A DNA stretch of 64,000 nucleotides from Dyella_D sp052115385 (GTDB lineage Bacteria > Pseudomonadota > Gammaproteobacteria > Xanthomonadales > Rhodanobacteraceae). Location: the NCBI RefSeq assembly GCF_052115385.1, contig NZ_JBFRGP010000006.1, positions 124,001-188,000 of the forward strand. Reading direction: 5' to 3'. A program made the translations under genes and the position numbers. Below the pieces are notes generated by a model. It did no database searches and was not told the origin of the DNA. It worked only from the letters and a program-made list of their open reading frames with translations. Shown one piece after another: positions 24,976-34,075 of the stretch (the first letter of the stretch is position 1; each line of letters begins with the position of its first letter).

Positions 24976-25830
24976 ATGCGTAGCAAGCTGTTCGTGCCCG
25001 GAGGGCGGCCGGAGCTGTTCGCCAAAGCCTTGGCCGGCGAGGCGGACGCGCTATCGTTCGACCTCGAGGATTCGGTCACGCCCGAGCTCAAGGGCGCCGC
25101 GCGCACCGCGGTGGCGTCGTTCCTCGCCACCGAAGCGGTGCGGCAATCGCCCAAGCTGATGATCGTGCGCACCAATGCGCCGTCCACGCCGTACTTTGCC
25201 GACGACGTGGAAGCGGTGGTCGGCGACGGCGTCACCCTGATCAACCTGCCCAAGATCGAATCCGCCGAGGAGGTACGTGCGGCGGTGGACATCATCGCGC
25301 GGGTGGAAGCGGCGCGCGGTTGGCAGCGCCGCACGCGGCTGCTGGTGAATATCGAGACGCCGCGTGCGCTGGCCCGCGCCGCATCCATTGCCGGCGCGCA
25401 TCCGCGCGTGGCGGGGTTGCAGCTGGGCCTGGCAGACATGTTCGAGCCGTATGGCATCGAGCGGCATGACCTGGGCAATGTGCATTCCGTGTTGTTCACC
25501 CTGCGCATGGCCGCGGCACAAGCGGATGTATTCGCGCTGGATGGCGCCTATGCCGACATCGCCAACAGCGACGGTTACTGCGCCGAAGCCGCACTGGCGC
25601 GGCGGCTGGGCTATCTGGGCAAGAGCTGCATCCATCCGCGCCAGGTGGCGCTGGCCAATGAAGTGTTCGCCGTCTCCGAGGCGGAGATCGCCAGCGCGCG
25701 CCGCATCGTCGAGGCCGCGCGCGAGCCGGCCAACCAGGGTCGCGGCGCCTTCATGGTCGATGGCAAGATGGTCGACCTGCCGTTCCTGAAACGGGCGCAG
25801 GCCTTGCTCGCCGCGGCACACAAGTCGTGA
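24976..25830 (+). CDS. CoA ester lyase, HpcH/HpaI-CitE family
   Basis: A 284-residue CitE-like lyase. Family signs are MRSKLFVPGGRPELFAKAL at the N-terminus, the acidic LSFDLEDSV, the metal-site segment LLVNIETPRAL, and GKSCIHPRQV near residue 215. These enzymes cleave acyl-CoAs such as malyl-, citramalyl- or HMG-like CoA esters. The start at 24976 fits the family; an upstream in-frame start at 24859 gives a non-conserved extension. It overlaps or abuts the symporter gene. A CaiB-type CoA transferase at 38194 could be a partner. Confidence 0.85.
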   Translation: MRSKLFVPGGRPELFAKALAGEADALSFDLEDSVTPELKGAARTAVASFLATEAVRQSPKLMIVRTNAPSTPYFADDVEAVVGDGVTLINLPKIESAEEVRAAVDIIARVEAARGWQRRTRLLVNIETPRALARAASIAGAHPRVAGLQLGLADMFEPYGIERHDLGNVHSVLFTLRMAAAQADVFALDGAYADIANSDGYCAEAALARRLGYLGKSCIHPRQVALANEVFAVSEAEIASARRIVEAAREPANQGRGAFMVDGKMVDLPFLKRAQALLAAAHKS

Positions 25831-25889
25831 CGGCGGCAGGCCCGTCGAGGGAATCCGCTCCGCGAACGTATCGAGAGGCCCGGCGCCAC

Positions 25890-28262
25890 GTGTTCCGCTT
25901 GTGCATGTTCTTCCTGGCCTGGCTGGTGCTGGCGCCGCCATTGCATGCCGAAAGCCTCACGCCCTTGCGTGTGGCCGGGCTGCCCGCGCTGACGACTGCG
26001 CAACCGCTGCTTGGCATGGCGGTGATCGACGGGCGGACCGTGGCGGTTGCATCGGGGCAGGCGTGGCGCCTCGACGATGCGCGCAAGCAGTGGACTGCGC
26101 TGGCCTGGCCGGCAGCGACACCGAATGAGGTGTCGCTGATCCAGGATGGCACTCGCGCCTATCTGCTGTGGTCGGACCAGGGGCGCACCAATCTGGCGGA
26201 ATTGCATCTGCGCAGCGATCGCCTGGAGGCAACCGGCTGGCCCGCGTTGCCCGCATCCGCGACGAACCCGCACGGCGCCGTTTCCGCCGACGCATTGTTC
26301 GTCGCCGGTATCGGCACTGACGGCAAGCCACGCGTATGGCGGGCAAATCCCGCCGATCCGCATGCGGGATGGAGCGATGTCCCCGCCTGGCCCGGCAACG
26401 CGCCCGCGCTGTCGCTGGTCGCGCAAGGTTCGAATCTATTCGTCGCCGTGCCACACGAAGGCAAGCAGCAACTGCTGCGCTGGTCGGCCACGAAAGGCTG
26501 GACCGAAGCCACCCTCGTCCCCGGCACACTGCTGCCGGCGGCCCCACGCGCGCTGGGCCAGGCGCATCTGCTCTACCTGGTCGATACGCCGCAAGGCGTG
26601 CGGCCGATGACCTTCCACAGCATCACCGGCTCCTGGGCCACGCTGCCGGGCGCGACGCCGGCGGCCGACGTCGTGATGGCCGCGTCGCCGGACGGTTTCA
26701 CCTGGGCGCAGCGCGATGGCGGCGGCTACGCGGTACGGGCCGCGCAACTGCAGTCCGGCAAGCTGCTGCTGAAGTGGCTGGACTGGATCGTGATCCTGGT
26801 CTATCTCGCCGCGATGTTCGGCATCGGCCTGTACTTCTACCTGCGCGAGAAGCGCAACAGCACGGCGAACTTCTTCGTCGGCGGCCGCAGCATTCCGTTC
26901 TGGGCCGCCGGCGTCAGCCTGTATGCGGCCAACACCAGCTCGATCAGCTTTATCGCCATCCCCGCCAAGTCCTTCGAAAGCAACTGGACCTACCTCACCA
27001 ACAACCTGATCGCCGTGCTCGGCCTGGCCTTCGTGGCGGTGTGGATCGTGCCGCTGCTGCGGCGGCTGGACCTGATGTCGGTGTTCGCGTACCTGGAAAC
27101 GCGCTTCCATCCGGCCATCCGCATGCTGGCCAGCGCGCTGTGCATCGTCACCCAGATCGGCAGCCGCATGAGCGTGATCCTGTTCCTGCCGGCGCTGGCC
27201 ATCGCCACCATCACCGGCATCAGCGTGACCTTGAGCGTGGTGATGATGGGCGTGTTCACCATCGTCTACACCGCGATGGGCGGCATGAAGGCGGTGATCT
27301 GGACCGATTTCGTGCAGGTGCTGGTGAAGATGGGCGGCGCGCTGTTCGTGATCGGTTTCATCGTGTGGCATCTGCATGGGGGCTTGAGCCAGTTCATGTC
27401 CACCGCCGCCGCCAACCACAAGATGCACCTGCTCGACTTCAGCTTCGACCTGACCAAGGCCACGGTATGGGGCTTCGTGTTCCTGGTGTTGTTCGACGTG
27501 GTGTTGACCTTCCCCAAGGACCAGGTGCTGATGCAGCGCACCTTGTCGACCGGGTCGGACAAGGAGGCAGGGCGTTCGATCTGGATGTTTGCCGCGATCA
27601 TGATTCCCGGCGGCTTCGTGTTCTACCTGATCGGCACGGCGCTGTTCGTGTTCTACAAGGACAACCCGGACCGGCTCAATCCACTGCTGCCGATCGACGC
27701 CACGTTCCCGCTGTTTATCGCGGCGGAACTGCCGATGGGTGTGACCGGCCTGATCATCGCCGGCATCTTCGCTGCGGCGATGGCGACTCTGTCGGGCATC
27801 ATGAACAGCGTGGCGACGCTGATCTCGGTCGACTTCTACGAGAAGCTGGTGAAGCAGCCGTCGCCGAAGAAAAGCGTGCTGATGGCGGAGATCATGACGG
27901 TGGCGGTGGGCTTGGTCGGCATTGCCACGGCGTTGTTGCTGTCGCGTTTCGATATCCACTCGTTGTTCGATGTGTCGATCGAGCTGGCGGGGCTGCTGGG
28001 TGGTGGTTTTGCGGGCGCTTATACATTGGGGATGTTTACGCGGCGGGCGAATTCGCCGGGCGTGGCGATCGGCATTGCTTCCAGCATCGTGCTGACCTTG
28101 ATCGCCTGGTCGTTCCACCTGGTGCATCCGTACTTCTATCTCGCCATTTCGATCCTGCTGTGCATCGTGATCGGTTACTTGGCGAGCCTGCTGTTTCCAG
28201 CGCCGACGCGGTCGCTGGAAGGCTTGACGATCTACTCCCGCAAACCGAACCGTCCGCCGTAG
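25890..28262 (+). CDS. Kelch-like domain/sodium:solute symporter fusion
   Basis: About 790 residues from the GTG at 25890, which leaves a clean signal peptide (FRLCMFFLAWLVLAPPLHA); a GTG at 25827 overlapping the lyase stop is an alternative. The first 290 residues are periplasmic beta-propeller-like sequence of the kelch/NanM type (WRLDDARKQWTALAWP, SATKGWTEATL, ITGSWATLPGATP). Then comes a complete SSS-family symporter with about 13 helices, starting at WLDWIVILVYLAAMFGIGLYF and containing NFFVGGRSIPFWAAGVSLY. Typical SSS proteins have about 500-550 residues. Similar fusions occur for sialic-acid or sugar uptake, but no nan genes are nearby. The stop TAG comes from the repeat at 28259. Confidence 0.82.
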   Translation: MFRLCMFFLAWLVLAPPLHAESLTPLRVAGLPALTTAQPLLGMAVIDGRTVAVASGQAWRLDDARKQWTALAWPAATPNEVSLIQDGTRAYLLWSDQGRTNLAELHLRSDRLEATGWPALPASATNPHGAVSADALFVAGIGTDGKPRVWRANPADPHAGWSDVPAWPGNAPALSLVAQGSNLFVAVPHEGKQQLLRWSATKGWTEATLVPGTLLPAAPRALGQAHLLYLVDTPQGVRPMTFHSITGSWATLPGATPAADVVMAASPDGFTWAQRDGGGYAVRAAQLQSGKLLLKWLDWIVILVYLAAMFGIGLYFYLREKRNSTANFFVGGRSIPFWAAGVSLYAANTSSISFIAIPAKSFESNWTYLTNNLIAVLGLAFVAVWIVPLLRRLDLMSVFAYLETRFHPAIRMLASALCIVTQIGSRMSVILFLPALAIATITGISVTLSVVMMGVFTIVYTAMGGMKAVIWTDFVQVLVKMGGALFVIGFIVWHLHGGLSQFMSTAAANHKMHLLDFSFDLTKATVWGFVFLVLFDVVLTFPKDQVLMQRTLSTGSDKEAGRSIWMFAAIMIPGGFVFYLIGTALFVFYKDNPDRLNPLLPIDATFPLFIAAELPMGVTGLIIAGIFAAAMATLSGIMNSVATLISVDFYEKLVKQPSPKKSVLMAEIMTVAVGLVGIATALLLSRFDIHSLFDVSIELAGLLGGGFAGAYTLGMFTRRANSPGVAIGIASSIVLTLIAWSFHLVHPYFYLAISILLCIVIGYLASLLFPAPTRSLEGLTIYSRKPNRPP

Positions 28263-28340
28263 GTTGGGGTGAGCGCAGCGAACCCCAACAATGCGGGGCG
28301 CCCGGCAATGTCGGGGTTCGCTGCGCTCACCCCAACCTAC
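28259..28340. repeat. GTAG-type inverted repeat (REPIN-like), copy 3
   Basis: A variant of the family in which the arm centre reads GAGCGCAGCGAACC instead of GAGCCGCAGGCGAACC. The left GTAG overlaps the symporter's TAG stop codon. It is followed by the LysR gene on the same strand, so it is not between convergent genes. Confidence 0.9.
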
Positions 28341-28407
28341 GACCCTTGACGGATGCCGAGGCGCTCTCCCATCGTCCCATTGGGGGCAAGACCGATGAGG
28401 GCGGCAA

Positions 28408-29289
28408 GTGGAAACGCAATTCCTGAATACCTTTGTCACCGTCGTCGACCAGGGGTCGATGGCGGCAGCGGCACGCGTGCTCAACGTGACGCCAGCAGCC
28501 GTGGCACAGCAGATCCGCACGCTGGAACGCGAACTCGGCGCCAGCCTGATCGCGCGCGTCGGCCGCACCGTCAGCGTCACCGAACAAGGCTCACGCATCC
28601 TCGAACGCGCACGCGAACTGCTGCGCAGCGTGTCCGACCTGCGCAGCGTGGCCAACGACAGCGCGGTGTCCGGCGAGCTGCGCCTGGGCGCCTGTCCCAC
28701 CGCGCTGGCCGGCATGCTGCCGGACGTCCTGGCGCGAATGGTGGATGCCTTTCCGCAGATCAACGTCTTCATCAAGCCCGGCTATTCGGTCGACCTCTAT
28801 CGCGCGGTGGAAGCCGGCGACCTGGATGCGGCCGTGGTGCTGCAGGCGCCATTCCCGCTGCCCAAGACCTGCGAATGGCTGCTGCTGCGCGAGGAACCGC
28901 TGATCGTGCTGGCGCCCAAAAGCATGGCCGGGCGCGATCCGCACGAACTGCTCGCCACCCAGCCGCTGATCCGCTACGACCGCAACCAATGGGGCGGGCG
29001 GCAGGCGGACGACTATCTGCGCGCGAACGACATCGTGCCGCGCGAACGCTTCGAACTGAACGCGCTCAATGCGATCGCCGTGATGGTCGACCGCGGCCTG
29101 GGCGTGTCATTGGTGCCGGACTGGGCGCAGCCATGGCCGGAAGGTCTGCAGCTGGTGCGCATTCCGCTGCCTAATCCCGCGGTGCCGCGGCGCATCGGCA
29201 TCGTGTGGTCGCGCTCCAGCGTGCGCGTGCGCCTGGTCACCGTGTTGCTGCAGGAAAGCAGAAAGGCCATGCAAGTAAAGGCGCACTGA
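28408..29289 (+). CDS. LysR family transcriptional regulator
   Basis: A 293-residue LysR protein. The HTH is residues 3-60 (FLNTFVTVVDQGSMAAAARVL, TPAAVAQQIRTLERELG) and the effector domain follows. The start codon is GTG with GAGGG six bases upstream. It sits after the lyase/symporter pair on the same strand and before the TonB receptor gene, so it may control either unit. A short C-terminal extension ends SRKAMQVKAH. Confidence 0.9.
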   Translation: METQFLNTFVTVVDQGSMAAAARVLNVTPAAVAQQIRTLERELGASLIARVGRTVSVTEQGSRILERARELLRSVSDLRSVANDSAVSGELRLGACPTALAGMLPDVLARMVDAFPQINVFIKPGYSVDLYRAVEAGDLDAAVVLQAPFPLPKTCEWLLLREEPLIVLAPKSMAGRDPHELLATQPLIRYDRNQWGGRQADDYLRANDIVPRERFELNALNAIAVMVDRGLGVSLVPDWAQPWPEGLQLVRIPLPNPAVPRRIGIVWSRSSVRVRLVTVLLQESRKAMQVKAH

Positions 29290-29592
29290 TAAGAGCAGCG
29301 CTGACCCAGGCACATCGCCTGCTGCAATGCCGCATGGCAGAGCTTCCTTCGTAAGCAACAAAAACTAGCCTCTGAACATAGTCCGCGACGGTTCTACGCC
29401 GACAGCGAAGCGCATAGGCTCGCTCGCAATCCAACGTGGTTGCAGTACAGCCGCAGCAAAGCGGTTCGCATAAGAAGACATGGGCCGTCGGGACACCTGG
29501 GGGAGGGTGTCGCCAGTTCGAAGACGCAGCACCGTCCCCGGCGCGCCACGCGCGCCGACCCGCCGCAAGGCGGTACCAAGACGAGACAACAG
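29290..29592 (+). other. Intergenic region before the TonB-receptor operon
   Basis: No gene is seen. It contains an 8-bp hairpin (CGGCGCGC/GCGCGCCG, 3-base loop) at 29539-29557 and a small CCGCC/GGCGG hairpin shortly after, so the mRNA probably has a structured leader. The promoter of the 29593-38085 operon should lie here; no convincing -35/-10 pair could be picked by eye. Confidence 0.4.
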
Positions 29593-31839
29593 ATGATCAA
29601 GCCACTCACCGCCGCCATCAGCGGCATCCTGCTGGCCTACGCCGTCGGCGCGCCGGCGCAGGATGCGCCCGCCAGCGGCGCCGCGCAGACCGATGCCACG
29701 ACCAGGAAGGACGACAAGGCCAAGGAAGCCGTCAACCTGCAGCAGGTGATCGTCACCGGCACGCGCAGCCCCAAGGCGATCGACGAGATCCCGGGCGCGA
29801 TCACGGTGATTTCGAAGGAAGAAATCCAGCACACCTTGCTGGTGACGGAGGATGCGACCGCGGTGCTGGCGCGCTCGGTGCCGGGTTATGCCGAGTCGTC
29901 GCAGGCCATGAGCAACACCGGCGAGACCTTGCGCGGGCGCATTCCGCTGCGCCTGTTCGATGGTGTGCCGCAGGGTTCGCCGCTGCGCGAAGGCACGCGC
30001 AACGGCACCTTCACCGATATGGGCATCATCGGCCGCGTCGAGGTAATCAACGGACCGTCGGCCTCTGAAGGCATCGGCGCGGCCGGCGGCATCATCAACT
30101 ACATTTCCAAGACGCCGACCAGGGATGGCGACGAAGTCACCCTGACCACGCGCTACCAGACCCAGGCCCATAGCGACAGCGCGGGCTGGAAAGTCGGCGC
30201 CACCTATTCGCACAAGCAGCAGGAGTTCGACGCGCTGCTGGCGGCTTCGTACATCGACCGCGGCATCAGCTACGACGGCAATGGCCGCCGCATCGGCTTG
30301 AATACCAGCGGTTCGCTGGCCGATTCCGAAACCAGGAACTTGTACGCCAAGGTCGGCTTCAACTTCGGCGCCGACAACGAGCAGCGCCTGCAGGCCAGCG
30401 TCAGCCGCTTCCGGATCGAGGGCAAGGGCGAGTACGTCCAGGTGCTCGGCTGCCGCGGCCCCACCGACGTCCCGCCATGCGCGGTACCGCGCACCAACAC
30501 GTCGGAGAAGGGCCATATCTTCGGCGCCAAGGATGCATTCAACGACTTCAAGCAGTACCAGCTGCAATACACCAACGACAAGTTCTTCGGCGGCTATCTG
30601 GACATCAACGCCTACAAGGCCGACCAGTCCATGCGCTACCTGCCGGAAAACACCGAAGACAAGCAGGATCCGCTGATCGCCCCGCTCGGCACGCTGTACG
30701 ACCAGTCGGAAATCGTGGTGCACAAGAAAGGACTGCGCACCTCGTGGACGCGGCCGGATATCTTCAACATCACCGGCCTGGAGCTGCACACCGGCATCGA
30801 CTTCGGCAAGGACCAGGCGCTGCAACGCCTGGCCCTCAGCAACCGCCTGTGGGTGCCGCCGATGCACTACAAGAGCGTGGCGCCGTACGCCCAGCTCTCG
30901 TGGGATATCGGCCCGGTCACGCTCAGCGGTGGCTACCGCCGCGAGGACGACAAGCTGACCGTCAACAGCTACACGACTACGTATTACCGCAACCGCGTAT
31001 TCGTGCAGGGCGGCGGGCTGAAGTACAAGGAAGGGCTGAAGAACCTTGGCGCGATCTGGCGCGTCGACGAGCAGTGGTCCACCTTCCTGTCCTACAGCGA
31101 AGGCTTCACCTTGCCGAACATCGGCATCCCGCTGCGCAATATCAATACGCCGGGGCAGTCGGTGGACAAGATCCGCGATCTCAATGCGATCGTGTTCAAG
31201 AACTACGAGGGCGGCTTCAACTGGCACGGCGAGCATGGCGCGTTCGGCGCCACGCACTACGTGTCCAAGTCGCCGTTCGGTTCTTCGCTGGCGGTGGACC
31301 CGCATACCGCCGACTTCATCCTCAGCCGCGCGCCGGTGCGCATCGAAGGCACCGAGCTGACCGGCGAGTGGCGCTTCGACAAGGACTTCAAGATCACCGG
31401 CCTGTACTCGCGCATCCGCGGCAAGACCGCGTTCTGGTCGGCCGATCCGGCCGGGCGCTACGGCTCCGGCGGCTTGAACAAACCGCTGGGTGTGCTGGAT
31501 ATCAATCCGGATAAGTTCGCCGCGGCGGCGACCTGGAGGTTCCTGCCGAACGCCGATGCCACGCTGGGCTTCACCACGCTGTTGAGCCGCCACGTCTCCG
31601 GCGATGACACGCGCGCCTACGACGGCGCCAAGTTCAGCTACTCCGAACAGACCAAGGGCTACACCTTGTTCGACCTGGGCGTGAACTACGACCTCGGCAA
31701 GCACGGCAAGCTGTCGCTGGGCGTGGAGAACCTGTTCAACCGGCAGTACATCCTCAGCTGGTCGCAGCTGGCGGGCTACCAGAACTACTGGGCGGGCCGC
31801 GGCCGCATGACCTCGCTGACCTACACCGTCACGCTGTGA
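29593..31839 (+). CDS. TonB-dependent outer-membrane receptor
   Basis: A 748-residue TonB-dependent receptor. The signal peptide is MIKPLTAAISGILLAYAVGA, followed by a TonB-box-like segment (VNLQQVIVTGTRS) and plug domain (EIPGAITVISKEEIQ, GRVEVINGPSASEGIGAAGGIINYI). The 22-strand barrel ends in LGVENLFNRQY and the terminal strand TSLTYTVTL. The plug is of the siderophore/FecA-like kind, but the operon (kinase, glycoside hydrolase) suggests glycan or glycoside uptake. The GTG of the next gene overlaps its stop, so it leads a five-gene operon. Confidence 0.92.
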   Translation: MIKPLTAAISGILLAYAVGAPAQDAPASGAAQTDATTRKDDKAKEAVNLQQVIVTGTRSPKAIDEIPGAITVISKEEIQHTLLVTEDATAVLARSVPGYAESSQAMSNTGETLRGRIPLRLFDGVPQGSPLREGTRNGTFTDMGIIGRVEVINGPSASEGIGAAGGIINYISKTPTRDGDEVTLTTRYQTQAHSDSAGWKVGATYSHKQQEFDALLAASYIDRGISYDGNGRRIGLNTSGSLADSETRNLYAKVGFNFGADNEQRLQASVSRFRIEGKGEYVQVLGCRGPTDVPPCAVPRTNTSEKGHIFGAKDAFNDFKQYQLQYTNDKFFGGYLDINAYKADQSMRYLPENTEDKQDPLIAPLGTLYDQSEIVVHKKGLRTSWTRPDIFNITGLELHTGIDFGKDQALQRLALSNRLWVPPMHYKSVAPYAQLSWDIGPVTLSGGYRREDDKLTVNSYTTTYYRNRVFVQGGGLKYKEGLKNLGAIWRVDEQWSTFLSYSEGFTLPNIGIPLRNINTPGQSVDKIRDLNAIVFKNYEGGFNWHGEHGAFGATHYVSKSPFGSSLAVDPHTADFILSRAPVRIEGTELTGEWRFDKDFKITGLYSRIRGKTAFWSADPAGRYGSGGLNKPLGVLDINPDKFAAAATWRFLPNADATLGFTTLLSRHVSGDDTRAYDGAKFSYSEQTKGYTLFDLGVNYDLGKHGKLSLGVENLFNRQYILSWSQLAGYQNYWAGRGRMTSLTYTVTL

Positions 31840-33122
31840 CGAAGTGGTTGGCGCATGGGCGAGGAGCCGTCCTGGTGGCGGCTTTCGCCTTTAGCGCGTG
31901 GCCGGCGGGGGCGGCGCAGATGCCGCTGCCTACCGCCACGGCGAAGCAGGAGGGGTTTTCTGCGGAGCGGATGGAACGTCTGCAGGCCTATCTGCGCGAG
32001 GCCACGGGTAGCGACGGCTATGTCGGCGCGGTGGCCTTGGTTGCACGCCATGGCCACGTCGTCGACTGGCAGGCTTATGGCTATCGCGATCTGGCCCGGC
32101 GCGAACCGCTGCGCCGCGATGACATCTTCCGCATCTACTCGATGACCAAGACGGTCACCACGGTGGCCGTGTTGATGCTGATGGAAGAAGGCAAGCTGGC
32201 GCTGGACGATCCGCTGTCGCGCTACTTGCCGGGCTTCGAGCATCCGCAGGTGCTGACGGATGGCGCTGCCGGGCGCCCGACGATCAAGCCGGTCACCCTG
32301 CATGCGCTGCTTACGCACACGGCGGGCTATCCGGCGGGATTGAAGGGTGACGAGCCGGCGGTGAAGCGCATGGAGCGGATTGATCCGCATGGCGCAAAGG
32401 ACTTGCGCGGCTTTGCCGAACGCATGAGCCGCGTGCCGCTGGCGGCCGATCCCGAGACGCGCTTCGGTTATGACGGCGCTTCGCTGGAACTGGCGGCGCG
32501 CGTGGTCGAAGTGGTGTCCGGGGAAAGCTTTGAGCGCTTCCTGCAGGAGCGCATCTTCCAACCGCTGGATATGCACGACACGGGTTTCGCGGTGCCTGAA
32601 GCGAAGCGTGCGCGGGTGGTGGATATCACCACCATGGCCAGCAACGGCAAGTTGCGCATCGCCGATGGCGCCAGCGCAACGCACCCCGGCGCGCCGCTCA
32701 ACGCCTACACCAGCGGTGCGGGCGGCTTGTATTCGACCGCGGCCGACTACGCGCGTTTCGCGCAGATGCTGCTCGACGGCGGCACGCTGGACGGCCACAC
32801 CGTACTCGGCCGCAAGACAGTGGCGCTGATGCTGCGCAACCAGCTGACCATGCTCGATCCGCCGGTGAACCAGTTCAACGCGGGCGAGGGCTTCGGCTTC
32901 GGTGGTTACGTGGTGCTGGACCCTGCCAAGCGCGGCCAGCCCGGTTCGCCGGGGCAGTTCGGCTGGTCCGGCGCGGCGTCGACCTATTACATGATCGATC
33001 CGCGAGAAGACCTGCTCGCCATCCTGCTGCTGCAACACCTGCCGCGCGAAGACGGCGGCAAGGATCTGCCGCGCCTGAGCCGCAGCTTCTACGCGCGGGT
33101 CTACCAGGCGCTGCGGCCATGA
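31836..33122 (+). CDS. Serine hydrolase, class C beta-lactamase/esterase family
   Basis: A 428-residue exported serine hydrolase. The signal peptide is GAVLVAAFAFSAWPAGA. Ser102-Met-Thr-Lys105 is the SxxK motif, and LLTHTAGYP follows as usual. The second catalytic motif is Tyr212-Asp-Gly instead of Tyr-x-Asn, which is common in esterases of this family rather than true AmpC enzymes. The GTG start overlaps the receptor stop, and the end overlaps the kinase start (ATGA). In glycan loci it may de-esterify the substrate; this is inference. Confidence 0.88.
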   Translation: MTKWLAHGRGAVLVAAFAFSAWPAGAAQMPLPTATAKQEGFSAERMERLQAYLREATGSDGYVGAVALVARHGHVVDWQAYGYRDLARREPLRRDDIFRIYSMTKTVTTVAVLMLMEEGKLALDDPLSRYLPGFEHPQVLTDGAAGRPTIKPVTLHALLTHTAGYPAGLKGDEPAVKRMERIDPHGAKDLRGFAERMSRVPLAADPETRFGYDGASLELAARVVEVVSGESFERFLQERIFQPLDMHDTGFAVPEAKRARVVDITTMASNGKLRIADGASATHPGAPLNAYTSGAGGLYSTAADYARFAQMLLDGGTLDGHTVLGRKTVALMLRNQLTMLDPPVNQFNAGEGFGFGGYVVLDPAKRGQPGSPGQFGWSGAASTYYMIDPREDLLAILLLQHLPREDGGKDLPRLSRSFYARVYQALRP

Positions 33123-34048
33123 GGCACGGCGTGCTGGTGGCCGGCTCGGCCAATCTCGATTTCGTGGTGTGCGCGGGACATGTACCGGCACCAGGCGAAA
33201 CCGTGCTTGGCCATGGCTTCGCCACCTTTCCCGGCGGCAAGGGCGCCAACCAGGCGGTGGCCTGCGCGCGCGCCGGCGGTGCACCGACCCGCATGTTGCT
33301 GGCGCTGGGCGACGACCCGCATGCGGCACCGATCGAAGCTTCGCTGCGTGCGGCCGGCGTCGGCCTGGACATCCTGCGTGTGCGCGGCACGGCGACCGGC
33401 GTCGCCTTCGTCTGCCTCGCCGACGATGGCGAGAACGCGATCACCGTGGCGCCGGGCGCCAATGCCACGCTGCGCCCCGAGCACCTGCCGCCGCTGGCCG
33501 GCGTCAGCCATTTGTTGTTGCAACTGGAAACGCCAATGCCCACGGTCGAAGCCTGGGCCCGCAGCGCCGCCCGCGCCGGGGTCCAGGTGGCGCTCAACGC
33601 CGCGCCAGCCCAGGCTTTGCCGCGCAGCCTGCTCGGCGACTGCCAGTTGCTGATCGTCAACGAAGGCGAGCTTGCCGCGATCACCGGCAGGCAAGGCATC
33701 GGGGCCGGTCTCGACGCGCTGGATGCCGCCGCCGTGGTGGTCACCCTCGGTGCGCGCGGCTGCTGCGCGCGGGTCGGTGGCCAATATCTGCTGCAGCCGG
33801 GTTTCGCGGTGGACGCCATCGACACTACCGGCGCCGGCGATACCTTCTGCGGCACCCTGGTCGCCGGCCTCAGCCTCGGCCTGCCTTATCCCGCCGCCCT
33901 GCGCCGCGCCTGCGCCGCATCTGCGCTAGCCTGCACCCGGCTGGGTGCACAGGCCGGCGTACCGCGGCAGGACGAAGTACGGCGCCTGCTCGCGGCGCGT
34001 CCCGGCGACGCTGTCGATGCGCTCGCCGCGTACGTCGGCATCGCCTGA
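33119..34048 (+). CDS. PfkB family carbohydrate kinase (ribokinase-like)
   Basis: A 309-residue PfkB kinase. The N-terminal substrate site has NLDFV and FPGGKGANQAVA (residues 38-48); the C-terminal motif DTTGAGDTFCG holds the catalytic base Asp241. This is closest to ribokinase in style, phosphorylating a pentose or related sugar with ATP in the cytoplasm. It overlaps the serine-hydrolase stop by four bases. The substrate is probably the sugar released by the operon's glycosidases; ribose itself is not shown. Confidence 0.85.
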   Translation: MRHGVLVAGSANLDFVVCAGHVPAPGETVLGHGFATFPGGKGANQAVACARAGGAPTRMLLALGDDPHAAPIEASLRAAGVGLDILRVRGTATGVAFVCLADDGENAITVAPGANATLRPEHLPPLAGVSHLLLQLETPMPTVEAWARSAARAGVQVALNAAPAQALPRSLLGDCQLLIVNEGELAAITGRQGIGAGLDALDAAAVVVTLGARGCCARVGGQYLLQPGFAVDAIDTTGAGDTFCGTLVAGLSLGLPYPAALRRACAASALACTRLGAQAGVPRQDEVRRLLAARPGDAVDALAAYVGIA

Positions 34049-34075
34049 TTCCTTTCATTAACGATCACGCTTCCC

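Noticed and set aside
25890..28262. Sialic-acid utilisation locus
   Set aside because: The kelch/SSS fusion resembles such transporters, but nanA, nanE, nanK or sialidase genes are absent; substrate left open.
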